Positions 49,705-59,332 of a DNA stretch of 64,000 bases are shown piece by piece. The translations under genes and the position numbers were made by a program. Position 1 is the stretch's first letter, and each line of letters opens with the position of its first letter. Origin of the DNA: an uncultured Bacteroidales bacterium (lineage in GTDB: Bacteria; Bacteroidota; Bacteroidia; Bacteroidales; Bacteroidaceae); the NCBI GenBank assembly GCA_945833885.1, contig CAMAFY010000006.1, positions 31,113-95,112 of the forward strand, given 5' to 3'. The notes under the pieces were generated by a model. The model searched no databases. It saw only the letters and a list, made by a program, of their open reading frames with translations, and had not been told where the DNA came from.

Positions 49705-49814
49705 GCTATGGTAAATTTTCCTAAGTATGTGAACAAAATATGATGAGAAGTAGGGTCAAACAATTGGTTTAACACGGGTTTTGCGGTATCAGGATGCGGA
49801 TGCCGACGGGCACG

Positions 49815-49920
49815 GGAGTAGGGCATTCAGGCCACCGTCGCGGGGCATTTGGTCACCGTCGCGGGGCATTTGGTCACCGTCGTGCGGCATTCTGGTCACC
49901 GTCGCAGGGCATTATCGCCC
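49815..49920. repeat. 21-22 bp tandem repeat array
   Basis: GGAGTAGGGCATTCAGGCCACC / GTCGCGGGGCATTTGGTCACC x2 / GTCGTGCGGCATTCTGGTCACC / GTCGCAGGGCATTATCGCCC. Confidence 0.85.
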
Positions 49921-49930
49921 GATGTGCCGC

Positions 49931-52243
49931 TTACTTGCGGCCTTTTGCCAGCCTTTTCCCGGGCGATTTGAGTTTCTTTTCGCCTTTACGGCCTTTCTTG
50001 TCGGCGGGTTTCTCCTTCAAAGTGCTGATGGCGGGCAAGGCATCTTCCTCCACAAGTCCGAAGTCGAGCAACCTACGTTCAAGGTTTGCGCGCTCAACAC
50101 GGAAGCGAACCTTGTCGCCAAGGTTGTAAACGCGGTGATAACGACGGCCCACGAGGCGGTAATTGTCCTCATCGAACTCGTAATAGTCGCCAGTAAGGTT
50201 GCGGAGAGGCACCATTCCCTCGCACTTCGATACGCATTCCTCCACGTAAAGTCCGAACTCCGAGATGCCGCTTACGACACCTTCGAACTCTTGTCCGATG
50301 CGGTCGCCCATGAATTCCACCTGCTTATACTTGATGGATGCGCGTTCGGCGGTGGTGGCGAGTTGCTCCTGTTGGCTGCAATGTTCGCAGAGGTCTTCGT
50401 ATTTCGTTGCGGAAACGCTGCGGCCTCCCTCATGATAGCGTTTGAGAAGGCGGTGAACCATCAGGTCGGGATAGCGTCGGATGGGTGAGGTGAAGTGAGT
50501 ATAATGGCGGAACATCAGACCATAGTGGCCGATATTGTGGATGGAATACTTTGCCTTCATCATGGCTCTGAGCGCCACCATCTCCACCACGGCCTCCTCC
50601 TTGCGGCCCTTGACGTCGGAAAGCATGTGGTTCAGGCTCTTCGACACATCGGTCTTCGTGCCTTCGGTGCGGAGTTTATAGCCGAAACGTGCCACGAATC
50701 CGCGCAGACGTTCCAGTTTTTCGGGGTCCGGAACATCGTGGATGCGGTAGGGAAGCACCTTGGGATTCTTGCCTTTCGGCACGATTGCGACGCTTTCCGC
50801 CACGGCACGGTTGGCGATGAGCATAAATTCCTCCACCAGTTTGTTGGCGTCGCGTGCGACTTTCACGTAAGTGCTGACGGGGTGTCCCTTATCATCGATT
50901 TCGAACCTCACTTCCGGACGGTCGAAACCTATGGAACCTCCCTGGAAACGCTTGGCGCGGAGTTGCTTGGCAATGCGGTCGAGGAGGAGGATTTCCCGTG
51001 CCCATTCACCCTTAGGGTTGTCGAAACTGCCGTCAACCTGCGGATGTGTGCCGGGCAGGGCCAGGTCTTCGGGTGAGGCACAGCCATTGCGTTCGATGAT
51101 TTCCTGGGCCTCCTCGTAGGCGAAGCGGCGGTCGGAGCGGATGACTGTGCGTGCGATGCGGCTTTTCAGGATTTCTCCCTTGCCGTTGAACGTAAAGATG
51201 ACGGAGAAAGTGAGTTTCTCCTCGTCCGGACGCAGGGAGCAAATGAAGTTGCAGAGGTGCTCGGGGAGCATGGGAATGGTGCGGTCTACGAGGTAAACAC
51301 TTGTGGCACGCTTCTGGGCTTCGCGGTCGATGATGTCGCCTTCCTGCACATAGTGGCTGACATCGGCGATGTGTACGCCCACTTCCCACTTGTTGCCCAT
51401 GGGGCGGATGGAGAGAGCGTCGTCGAAATCCTTGGCATCGCGCGGGTCGATGGTGAAGGTCGGCACGTCGCGGAAGTCTTCTCTGGATGCGATTTCCTCG
51501 GGTGTGATGCCCGAATCTATTTTGTCGGCGGCGCGTTCGATGGGTTTCGGGTAGTCGTAGGGCAGTCCGTACTCTGCGAGAATGGCGTGCATTTCGGTGT
51601 CGTTCTCGCCTTCGTTGCCGAGGATGTCCACCACTTTACCCGTAGGACATTTGGCTTGTTCGGGCCAGTCGGTGATTTTCACCACCACCTTCTGCCCGTT
51701 CTTCGCGCCCTTGACGCCGCTTTTGGGGATGAAGATGTCGGTGGCGAGGGAGCGGTCAGTGAGGACGAAGGCATAATCGCGCTCCACTTGTATCTTGCCG
51801 ACAAAGGTGTCTTTGGCGCGTTCCACAATCTCTATGACCTCAGCCTCGCGGGTATGGGTGCGGCGTCGCGCCAACATGGTCACGCGGACACGGTCGCCGT
51901 CGAGGGCATGGCGCGAGTTTCGCTCGCTGACCAGGATTTCCTTGCCGCCATCGTCGGGTACAAAGACGTTGTGTCCGTTGCGTTTCTTGCGGAAGACGCC
52001 CTCGATGACCTGGCTGCCACGGGGCTGGTGGATGTAGGTTCCTTTGCCGTCGGTGGTGAGATAGTCGTCGAACACGAGGTCCGTGAGGCACTCTATGACA
52101 AGCATTCGGCTGGGATGCTTGACGGCACTGATGGCGGAAAAGATGTCTTTTACGTTCAAAGGTTGGTTCTCGCTCTTCTCAAAGAGGCAGAGCAGACGGT
52201 TCATCATCTCTCGTTTGCTCTGGCGGTTGTTTTTCTTTGCCAT
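49931..52243 (-). CDS. rnr: Ribonuclease R
   Basis: 770 aa; cold-shock domains, RNB motif TFTIDPRDAKDFDDALSI, C-terminal S1 and basic tail. Confidence 0.96.
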   Translation of the reverse strand: MAKKNNRQSKREMMNRLLCLFEKSENQPLNVKDIFSAISAVKHPSRMLVIECLTDLVFDDYLTTDGKGTYIHQPRGSQVIEGVFRKKRNGHNVFVPDDGGKEILVSERNSRHALDGDRVRVTMLARRRTHTREAEVIEIVERAKDTFVGKIQVERDYAFVLTDRSLATDIFIPKSGVKGAKNGQKVVVKITDWPEQAKCPTGKVVDILGNEGENDTEMHAILAEYGLPYDYPKPIERAADKIDSGITPEEIASREDFRDVPTFTIDPRDAKDFDDALSIRPMGNKWEVGVHIADVSHYVQEGDIIDREAQKRATSVYLVDRTIPMLPEHLCNFICSLRPDEEKLTFSVIFTFNGKGEILKSRIARTVIRSDRRFAYEEAQEIIERNGCASPEDLALPGTHPQVDGSFDNPKGEWAREILLLDRIAKQLRAKRFQGGSIGFDRPEVRFEIDDKGHPVSTYVKVARDANKLVEEFMLIANRAVAESVAIVPKGKNPKVLPYRIHDVPDPEKLERLRGFVARFGYKLRTEGTKTDVSKSLNHMLSDVKGRKEEAVVEMVALRAMMKAKYSIHNIGHYGLMFRHYTHFTSPIRRYPDLMVHRLLKRYHEGGRSVSATKYEDLCEHCSQQEQLATTAERASIKYKQVEFMGDRIGQEFEGVVSGISEFGLYVEECVSKCEGMVPLRNLTGDYYEFDEDNYRLVGRRYHRVYNLGDKVRFRVERANLERRLLDFGLVEEDALPAISTLKEKPADKKGRKGEKKLKSPGKRLAKGRK

Positions 52244-52799
52244 AACAATTCATGATTTTTTGTGGCAGTTTGGGGGAGGTTCCTCCAATACTGACAGGGT
52301 GTGTGCAGAGTTCTGGTTCTGGATGTGCCGGGATTGAAGGTGGAGGATGCTTGTCCGCCAATGCTGAAAAGCCGACAGTTCCGGCAGGCATGGTGATATG
52401 CCCATGGCAAAGATATGGAAAAAATGCGAGAATCCCTCCCGTTTTCCCTTTTATAATATGTTTTTTTACCCAAAACACTCCGCTTTTCTCCAAAAAGGTA
52501 GCGTGGATTGCCGTTTGTGCCTTGGAGGAATCCTGCCGGACGTTGGCGCCCTGATGGCCTACGATGGACGGTTGACGCAGGAAACCTTCCAACAATGCGT
52601 GCTGCACGCCCCGAACCGTTCGCGCACGAAGCCTTGTCCTTATCGCCCGATATTCTTGTGGATGCCCCGTCCTGCGCCCCAGAAAGCGTGCGTCCTGCGG
52701 CCGGTTCCATACCTGAAATCCGCAGTACGGGATAATGTTTCCCGATGGGGAAGGATGGGATGTCGGAGGATGGGTGGTCCGGGGTGCGTTCGGAAAGAG

Positions 52800-52909
52800 G
52801 ACGTGCGGAATGCTTCGCCCCGTAAAGTGCCGCATTCCGCTTCGTGAAGTGCCGCACTTTACCCCTCAAAGTTCCGCACTTTATCGTGAAAAGTTCGGCA
52901 CTTTTCCTC
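52800..52909. repeat. Exact-period 22-bp tandem repeat array (about 5 units)
   Basis: GTAAAGTGCCGCATTCCGCTTC / GTGAAGTGCCGCACTTTACCCC / TCAAAGTTCCGCACTTTATCGT / GAAAAGTTCGGCACTTTTCCTC; units contain AAAGTkCCGCACTTT dyads. Confidence 0.85.
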
Positions 52910-53015
52910 GCGGGTTTCAGGCGTCAGCGTTTTCCAATGCCCTCGGTGCGTCGGAATGTTCGGGCGATTCGGGAAAACATATATCGGCGGCGTTTATGGA
53001 AACCACCAATAAACG

Positions 53016-53585
53016 TTATGGATTTTTCGGGGTGTTGAGTTTCTTTATGACCTTCGCCGGATTTCCTGCCGCCACGGAATCGGCGGGGATGTCGTGTACC
53101 ACCACGCTTCCGGCACCGATGGTCACGTTGTCGCCGATGGTGACTCCGGGGAGGATGGTGACGCTTCCGCCAATCCAACAGTTGTGTCCGATGTTGACAG
53201 GCTTTGCCCATTCCCGTCGTGTGTTGCGTTCGGCGGGGTCGGTGCTGTGGCATGCGGTGTAGATGCTCACGTTAGGTCCGATGAAGCAATCGTCGCCGAT
53301 TGTCACGAAAGCCTCGTCGAGAACCGTAAGGTTGAAGTTGGCAAAGAATCGCTTTCCCACGCGGATATGCTTGCCGTAGTCGCAGAAAAAGGGCTGGTTG
53401 ATGAAGGTATCGTCGTCGGCTTTGCCGAGAATCTGTTGCAGGAGTGCGTTGCGCTCCCTCAGAAGGGTGGGGCGCAGGCTGTTGTATTCCCAGCAGAGGT
53501 CCTTCACTTCGTTGAGTTCGCGGATGAGTTCCTTGTCGTCGGCCTGGTATTCAATGCCGTTTATCATTTTCTCTTTTTCGGTCAT
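53016..53585 (-). CDS. Sugar O-acetyltransferase (LacA/Maa/NodL-type left-handed beta-helix)
   Basis: MTEKEKMINGIEYQADDKELIRELNEVKDLCWEYNSLRP; hexapeptide repeats GGSVTILPGVTIGDNVTIGAGSVV. Confidence 0.93.
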   Translation of the reverse strand: MTEKEKMINGIEYQADDKELIRELNEVKDLCWEYNSLRPTLLRERNALLQQILGKADDDTFINQPFFCDYGKHIRVGKRFFANFNLTVLDEAFVTIGDDCFIGPNVSIYTACHSTDPAERNTRREWAKPVNIGHNCWIGGSVTILPGVTIGDNVTIGAGSVVVHDIPADSVAAGNPAKVIKKLNTPKNP

Positions 53586-53850
53586 GATGGGGTATATGGT
53601 TTGTGTGTAGAGTAAGGAAAAGTGGGTGACAAAGGTACAGAAAAAGCATCTTTCGGAGGGAATTCGGCATCGTTTTTTCGCGATGGTCCTGAACGGATTC
53701 CGCTCCGTTGTCGTCTTTTTGTGTAAAAAAGCCGTTGCGCTGGAAGAAACACCACCGTTGCGCCAGTTGGGAAATACGAGTACATCGTGTAAGAAATGCG
53801 GTCGTTCCACGCTGTCGGCGTTGGCGATGCACCGTAAAGACACAAAAAAA

Positions 53851-53891
53851 GGCGTGCCGGGAGCCGTTGTGATGTGGGCTCGGGGCACGCC
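53851..53891 (-). terminator. Terminator of TonB-dependent receptor gene
   Basis: Minus strand GGCGTGCCCCGAGCC...GGCTCCCGGCACGCC-TTTTTTT. Confidence 0.88.
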
Positions 53892-53939
53892 GTTGATAGA
53901 TGCTACTTCACGCCCTTCCGGGCTATCAGTCTATGGAAT

Positions 53940-56900
53940 TTAGAAACTGTAGCGGAGGTTGAAGAGGATGTTCCACGTAGAAGCGGTGCTGATGTAGTCC
54001 TGAGTGGTGGAGGTATGACGGGCACCGTTCATGAGGTTATAGGTGAAGGTTGCGGGCTTCGACGGATCACTGGATGTGGTAGCCGTGAGGAGTGCGTTGC
54101 CCACTACCTGCTTGTAAGTTCCCCAGCAGGGATCAAGCGCGTTGAGGAGGTTGTTGACGTCCATACCAACGGTGAGGACGTGCTTCATACCACCCTTGCG
54201 GTTGAGGTTGAAGTCCTGGGCGAACTTCAGGTTAAGTTGGTGATGCCAGGGCATTTTTGCTCCACCGCGCTCGGCATACTTGCCCATACGGCTCTTGAGA
54301 TAGTCGTTCTGCTGGATGTAAGTCCAGAAGTCATCGCGCTGATTGTCAGCGGTGTAGACATGCTTTTCGCCGTTTCTGTCGGTGTAAGTTCCGTTGTCCT
54401 TGAAATTCCAACTGTCGAGTTCCTCGCGGCTTGCAGGAACGTAGATGAGGTTTCCGGGAGCGGAAGCGTCGTTGTTGATGTTCTTGCTATAGATGTAACT
54501 GTAGCGTGTGTAACTGTAACTTCCGAGGTATCCGGCCTCACCACCCTCATATTGGAGGCTGAACGTGGACTTTCCGAAGTTGCCTTCTTTGAGGATGTAT
54601 GATGCGGTAGCGAGCACACGGTTGGGCTGAACGTAGGTAGCGTAGCCGAGTTCGTGGTCGTTTACACCATTGATGCTGTTGCGATAGTTGGTGTAAGCCG
54701 AGGAAACCTGGTCGCCGATACCCTCACTGTAACTCTTGGCAAGCGAGTGGGTGTAAGATGCACTGAGGTCGAATCCGCAGTCGAAACGCTTGTGCAGGCT
54801 TGCGGTAATGCTGTAGTAGTAAGCCTTCTTACCGGCATTTTCGATGACGTAGGCCTGGTTCGACTTGGTGTAAGTGCTCATCTTGTGACGTACGTCGTTG
54901 GGGCTGAGCATAACAGTGGAACTGCCATCCCAGTAGACGTTGGCGTTGGTGATGATGCAGGGGTTGATGTCCTTGTTGTAGATACCTTCGAGCGAGAAGT
55001 CTACATCGCCGGGGAGTTTGAAGTCAGCGGCGAGGCTTGCCTTCCAGGTTGTGGGCATCTTGAGGTCGTCGCTCAGGATGGTGGCTCCGGTAGGTACGCT
55101 GGTGGAACTGGTGGCCTTGATCTGCTGGAGGAGTTCGGCCTGGGAGGTTACGAACTGAACGCCCTGACAATCATCGCCGGTGAGCACCTTGGAGGTCTGT
55201 CCCATACCGCTGTTTCCGACAGCGCTGACAAGCCATACGTAAGGCATGCGTCCGACGAAGAGACCGGTACCTCCGCGGAGAACCACCTTACGGTTGCCGG
55301 TAACGTCCCAGTTGAAGCCTACACGGGGGCTGAAAGTGGGGTTGGCGTCGGGAACATTGTCGGTGCGGAAGCGGCGCTCGCCCACAGCAATGTTCGTGCC
55401 GGCGTTGGCAGGAGCCTGGGCAAGAGCGTAGTTGCACTGGTCGTAGTACGCCTGGTTGAAGTTGTTTTCCAGAGTGGGATAGAAGGGAAGTTCGACGCGC
55501 AGACCGAAACTGAGTTTGAAACGGTTGCTGATGTCGAAGTTATCCTGTGCATACCACGACAGTTGGTGGGTGGTCATGCGGGCCGTGAACATGGAATGGT
55601 CCTCACCGTTGCCATAGGTCATACCGAACACGCGGGGAGCGGCGCCGAACACGCTTGCCCAATCGCCGGCAGCCACCTGCTCGGGTGTAGCCTCGTAGGC
55701 ATAGTATCCGCCGGCAGCCTGTGCGAAACCGTTGGCGGCCTTGTTCATCTCATACTGCATACCGGCAATGATGTTGTGCTTGCCGAAGTTCATGTTCACC
55801 TCATCGGTCACGACGAGGGTCTTGGTCTGCGAGAGGTTGCCCTGTGTGAAGACGTCGCCGGTGAGTGCCCATGTGGGATAGTGTCCCTGTCCGTCGTTCA
55901 TCACAACCTCGATGATGGGCTGGTCGCCGTACTCGGTGCTGCGGGGCTGGTCCTGGAAGGAGTAGGTGGCACGGAGGGTGTTCTGAACGCGCTTTGTCAG
56001 ACGGCTGTTCAACTCTCCCGCAACACTGGTGAAGTCGAAGTTGCTGTAGTAGCGGCTGGAGAGGGAACTCATACCATAGTAGGAGCCACTTCCGTAGGTG
56101 CTGTTCGAACCGTTGTAGATGTTGTTGCTCTGGTTTACACCGATAGTACGGCTGGAACTTGCTGAACTTGAACTCTTACGGCCCGACTTGGTGAAGCGAA
56201 CGTTGAGTTTGTTGGCGTCGTTGATGTTCCAGTCTACGCGGGCCATGATGCGCCATGCGGGAGCGGAGAGCCCGTAGTCCTGCCAGGGACCAGTGGTATA
56301 GCCGTAGTTCTGGCTGAGGTAGTTGCTCAGGCTGGTGAGTTGGTCGAGGGTAGGACGGCGGTTGGTGTTGGAGTACTTGCCGTTTTCGCCGCCTCCGGCC
56401 TTAGCGGTGGGCGATGCTACGGAGTTCCATTCGTATTCTCCGTTGATGAAGAAGAAGAGTTTGTCCTTGATGATGCGGCCTCCGAAACTTGCACCAAGGG
56501 TGCGCTTGTAGGCATCGTCAAGATCGAGTTCGTTGTCGCAAATCTTTTCGCCACGGAGTTTGTTGCCGGTCAGGTAACTGTATGCGCTGGCATGGAAGTC
56601 GTTGGTACCGGACTTGGTGACGGCGTTGATGGCGGCGCCGTTGAATCCGCTCTGACGAACATCATAAGGAGTGATGCTGACACTCACCTGTTCGATGGCG
56701 TCGAGTGAGATTGGAGTGCCTCCACCGGGGAGGATGTTGCTGCCAAGTCCGAAGGCGTTGTTGAACTGGGCACCATCGATGGTGATGTTGCTCTGGCGGT
56801 AGTTACCACCTCCGACAGCATAACCTCCGGCAGCGGTGCTTCCCTGAGGCGACTGGATGAGCATGGAGGTGAGGTCGCGGCTGGCGGTGGGCACAAGGCT

Positions 56901-57332
56901 CATGCGCTCGGCGTCGACGGTGGTGATGGCGCCGGAACGGCTCATGCTCATGTTGCTGCGGCCACCGGTGGCAACGATGACAGCCTCGTCGAGGTCGTTG
57001 CTGCTCACTTCCATCGAAGTTTCGATGGTGAGGGGCGAACCGAGTTGGAGAACAACGTTCTTGTAGGTCTTGCTCTTGTAACCGATGTACGAGATGGTGA
57101 TGTCGTAAGGACCACCGGAACGCAGACCGTTGAGGTTGAAACTACCGTTGTTGTTCGTCATTCCGCCATAGCGGGTGCCGGAAGGAGTGTGGACAGCAAC
57201 GATGTTGGCACCGATAACGGCTTCGCCGTTCTGGTCGGTGATGCGTCCTACGACGCTTGAACTCGTCACCTGGGCTGATGCCATTGTGGCAACGACAGCC
57301 ATGGGAGCGAGAATCGTAAATCTTTTAAGCAT
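53940..57332 (-). CDS. TonB-dependent receptor (Oar-like, carboxypeptidase-regulatory N-terminal domain)
   Basis: 1130 aa; signal peptide, VVGRITDQNGEAVIGANIVAVHTPSGTRYGGMTNNNGSFNLNGL, plug-like region, C-terminal aromatic YSF. Confidence 0.92.
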   Translation of the reverse strand: MLKRFTILAPMAVVATMASAQVTSSSVVGRITDQNGEAVIGANIVAVHTPSGTRYGGMTNNNGSFNLNGLRSGGPYDITISYIGYKSKTYKNVVLQLGSPLTIETSMEVSSNDLDEAVIVATGGRSNMSMSRSGAITTVDAERMSLVPTASRDLTSMLIQSPQGSTAAGGYAVGGGNYRQSNITIDGAQFNNAFGLGSNILPGGGTPISLDAIEQVSVSITPYDVRQSGFNGAAINAVTKSGTNDFHASAYSYLTGNKLRGEKICDNELDLDDAYKRTLGASFGGRIIKDKLFFFINGEYEWNSVASPTAKAGGGENGKYSNTNRRPTLDQLTSLSNYLSQNYGYTTGPWQDYGLSAPAWRIMARVDWNINDANKLNVRFTKSGRKSSSSASSSRTIGVNQSNNIYNGSNSTYGSGSYYGMSSLSSRYYSNFDFTSVAGELNSRLTKRVQNTLRATYSFQDQPRSTEYGDQPIIEVVMNDGQGHYPTWALTGDVFTQGNLSQTKTLVVTDEVNMNFGKHNIIAGMQYEMNKAANGFAQAAGGYYAYEATPEQVAAGDWASVFGAAPRVFGMTYGNGEDHSMFTARMTTHQLSWYAQDNFDISNRFKLSFGLRVELPFYPTLENNFNQAYYDQCNYALAQAPANAGTNIAVGERRFRTDNVPDANPTFSPRVGFNWDVTGNRKVVLRGGTGLFVGRMPYVWLVSAVGNSGMGQTSKVLTGDDCQGVQFVTSQAELLQQIKATSSTSVPTGATILSDDLKMPTTWKASLAADFKLPGDVDFSLEGIYNKDINPCIITNANVYWDGSSTVMLSPNDVRHKMSTYTKSNQAYVIENAGKKAYYYSITASLHKRFDCGFDLSASYTHSLAKSYSEGIGDQVSSAYTNYRNSINGVNDHELGYATYVQPNRVLATASYILKEGNFGKSTFSLQYEGGEAGYLGSYSYTRYSYIYSKNINNDASAPGNLIYVPASREELDSWNFKDNGTYTDRNGEKHVYTADNQRDDFWTYIQQNDYLKSRMGKYAERGGAKMPWHHQLNLKFAQDFNLNRKGGMKHVLTVGMDVNNLLNALDPCWGTYKQVVGNALLTATTSSDPSKPATFTYNLMNGARHTSTTQDYISTASTWNILFNLRYSF

Positions 57333-57570
57333 ATAGATAAGAGTTAATAGATTTTGTAGGTGTTATCCTACAAATGTTTTTTTCGGGTTGGAGATATTGC
57401 GACGGAGTGGGGGAGAATCAGGAAGTTCAAGCCTTTTCCTCCGCGGAAAATGGGGAAAATCCCGTAGATGATGTGGGATAAATCCGGGCATAAGGCATGG
57501 AGGGTGCGTTTTTTATGGTCACGTTTCCTGCCTTTGGCGATTCCACCGTCGGATGTAGAAAATGAAGAAA

Positions 57571-57600
57571 CCCTCTTTCCTACTTTTCGTGGAAAGGGGG
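57571..57600 (-). terminator. Candidate terminator
   Basis: CCCTCTTTCC...GGAAAGGGGG flanking the end of the 57619 gene. Confidence 0.5.
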
Positions 57601-57618
57601 CTTATCTGTCAAGTGGGG

Positions 57619-58230
57619 TTAGCGGGCAATGAACTTTTTGCCATCCCGGATGTAAATTTGGCCGGAATTGATGTGGTTTACGCGACGTCCGCTGATGTCG
57701 TAGATGGCTTTGTTGCTGGAATTGTCGGTAGTGATTTCGCTGATACCGGCAGTGCAGGATTCGTCGTAGACGAGATGCAGTTCGTAAGTGTCGCTCTTTC
57801 CGTTAGATTCGACGGTGAACGTCACCTTATAAGTGCCGTAACTTTCAGGGCCGCCTGCGAAAGAACCCTCAATCTGGATGGGAGATTCTTCACCTGCAGC
57901 GATGCTTCCTTCACGGACTTCCGTATCACTGAACATCGGACCACACTGGTTGATGAGGCCACACCACATGATGTTTTTCCAGTCGTCGCTCTTGATCGTA
58001 ACCTTAACGTGGGCCTTAGAACTGCCTTCGTTTTTCAGAACGGGCTGTTGTGTTCCGCATTCCACGCGGTAGAAAAAGGTTCCGTCTTCAAGTTCAAAGG
58101 CTTCTTCTACGGCTTTGACAACGATAGGTTCTTTGGTGTTGCAGACAACGCCGTCGTTGACTACAACAATTTGTGCGCTGGCACTGATGGTTGCCATGGC
58201 AGCAATGATGAAAGCGTAGAGTTTTTTCAT
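57619..58230 (-). CDS. Secreted protein with C-terminal YDISGRRV...IYIRDGKKFIAR tail
   Basis: 203 aa; signal peptide MKKLYAFIIAAMATISASAQ; C-terminal tail typical of Bacteroidetes secreted proteins. Confidence 0.75.
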   Translation of the reverse strand: MKKLYAFIIAAMATISASAQIVVVNDGVVCNTKEPIVVKAVEEAFELEDGTFFYRVECGTQQPVLKNEGSSKAHVKVTIKSDDWKNIMWCGLINQCGPMFSDTEVREGSIAAGEESPIQIEGSFAGGPESYGTYKVTFTVESNGKSDTYELHLVYDESCTAGISEITTDNSSNKAIYDISGRRVNHINSGQIYIRDGKKFIAR

Positions 58231-58465
58231 ATTTTGGAGAATGTTTTTTGGTTAGTTTTTATGGATTTTCCTGTCCACACGCCTAAAAGGGGCGGAGGTT
58301 ATAAAAGCATTGGAGACAGATGGCACAAAGGTTAGAGCCGGGAAAAGTGTAGAGACGATTGTTCCGCATCCATCATATATGGTGGGGCCTGAACGTTTTC
58401 GGCGGTAATCTATACCCCTCCTTAATATATATAGGAGTGTGGACAGGAAAGGTTTGAAAGGAAAA

Positions 58466-59308
58466 TCATTCGGTTGCGGGTGCAAGAGTGGCGTCCTCCA
58501 CTTGCAGGACTTCGCCTTCTGCACCGTCGGTGACGAAGACTACGACGTTCATATTACCGACTTCGCTTTTGGAACCCCGGCCGTAAACCTTGGGAACATC
58601 GTAGGTGATGGTCTTTGTGGCGCGACCTTCGGCATCGAAATTGACGGTTTCGCCATAGGTTTCGGTCAGGACGTCGCGGAGAACATGGTTGTGTATGTAG
58701 TCAGTCTTGTTGCTGCCGTCGGGCTGGAGTTGCATGGCAACGATGTCATTTTCGGTAATCCACACGTTGAGATAAGCGTTTTCAAGTGCGCTTTCTGCAT
58801 TATCTGTAAGATTCACCGTGATGATGGCTTTGCCCCAATGCTCGTCGGTGGCGTTTCCATCGTATTCGGTATGGATATTGATGTCCACTTTGGGCTCAAT
58901 GGTAAGGCGTTGTGCTATGGATGTTTCCCATTGTGTGAACTCCTGCAGCCCGCCCTTGCGGTCCACCATACCGTTGGGCCATGTCTTTACGCCCCAATGG
59001 TTGTTGTATTCCTCGCCATAGGAGGTGGCAAGGCCGAAGGGTATTTTGTCGACACTGTAACTCATGCTTCCGCCATGAATGCTGACTGCGATGATGTTTT
59101 CGCCGATTTTACCCTCCTGAAGCGTGTGGATGAGATTGGCGGCGGTGGGGCAGTTGACGCATTTTTGGCCGGTAAAGTCCTCAATGAGCACATTCTTCTT
59201 GATTTCCACCGGAACTTTCTCGTTCCAACGCTCGTTCTCGTCGATGTTGTCGCAAGCGGTGAGTGCAAAGGCTGTCGCGATGGGCAGTATGAATGCAAGA
59301 TTTTTCAT
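58466..59308 (-). CDS. Omp28-related outer membrane lipoprotein
   Basis: 280 aa; lipobox ATAFALTAC; VLIEDFTGQKCVNCPTAANLIHTLQ (Omp28 / thioredoxin-like CxxC). Confidence 0.8.
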   Translation of the reverse strand: MKNLAFILPIATAFALTACDNIDENERWNEKVPVEIKKNVLIEDFTGQKCVNCPTAANLIHTLQEGKIGENIIAVSIHGGSMSYSVDKIPFGLATSYGEEYNNHWGVKTWPNGMVDRKGGLQEFTQWETSIAQRLTIEPKVDINIHTEYDGNATDEHWGKAIITVNLTDNAESALENAYLNVWITENDIVAMQLQPDGSNKTDYIHNHVLRDVLTETYGETVNFDAEGRATKTITYDVPKVYGRGSKSEVGNMNVVVFVTDGAEGEVLQVEDATLAPATE

Positions 59309-59332
59309 ATAACGTTCTTTCGGTGGCGGTGA

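Noticed and set aside
54654-56165. 503-aa plus-strand ORF opposite the TonB-dependent receptor
   Set aside because: Low-complexity V/G/A-rich antisense translation; the receptor on the minus strand has signal peptide and domain motifs.
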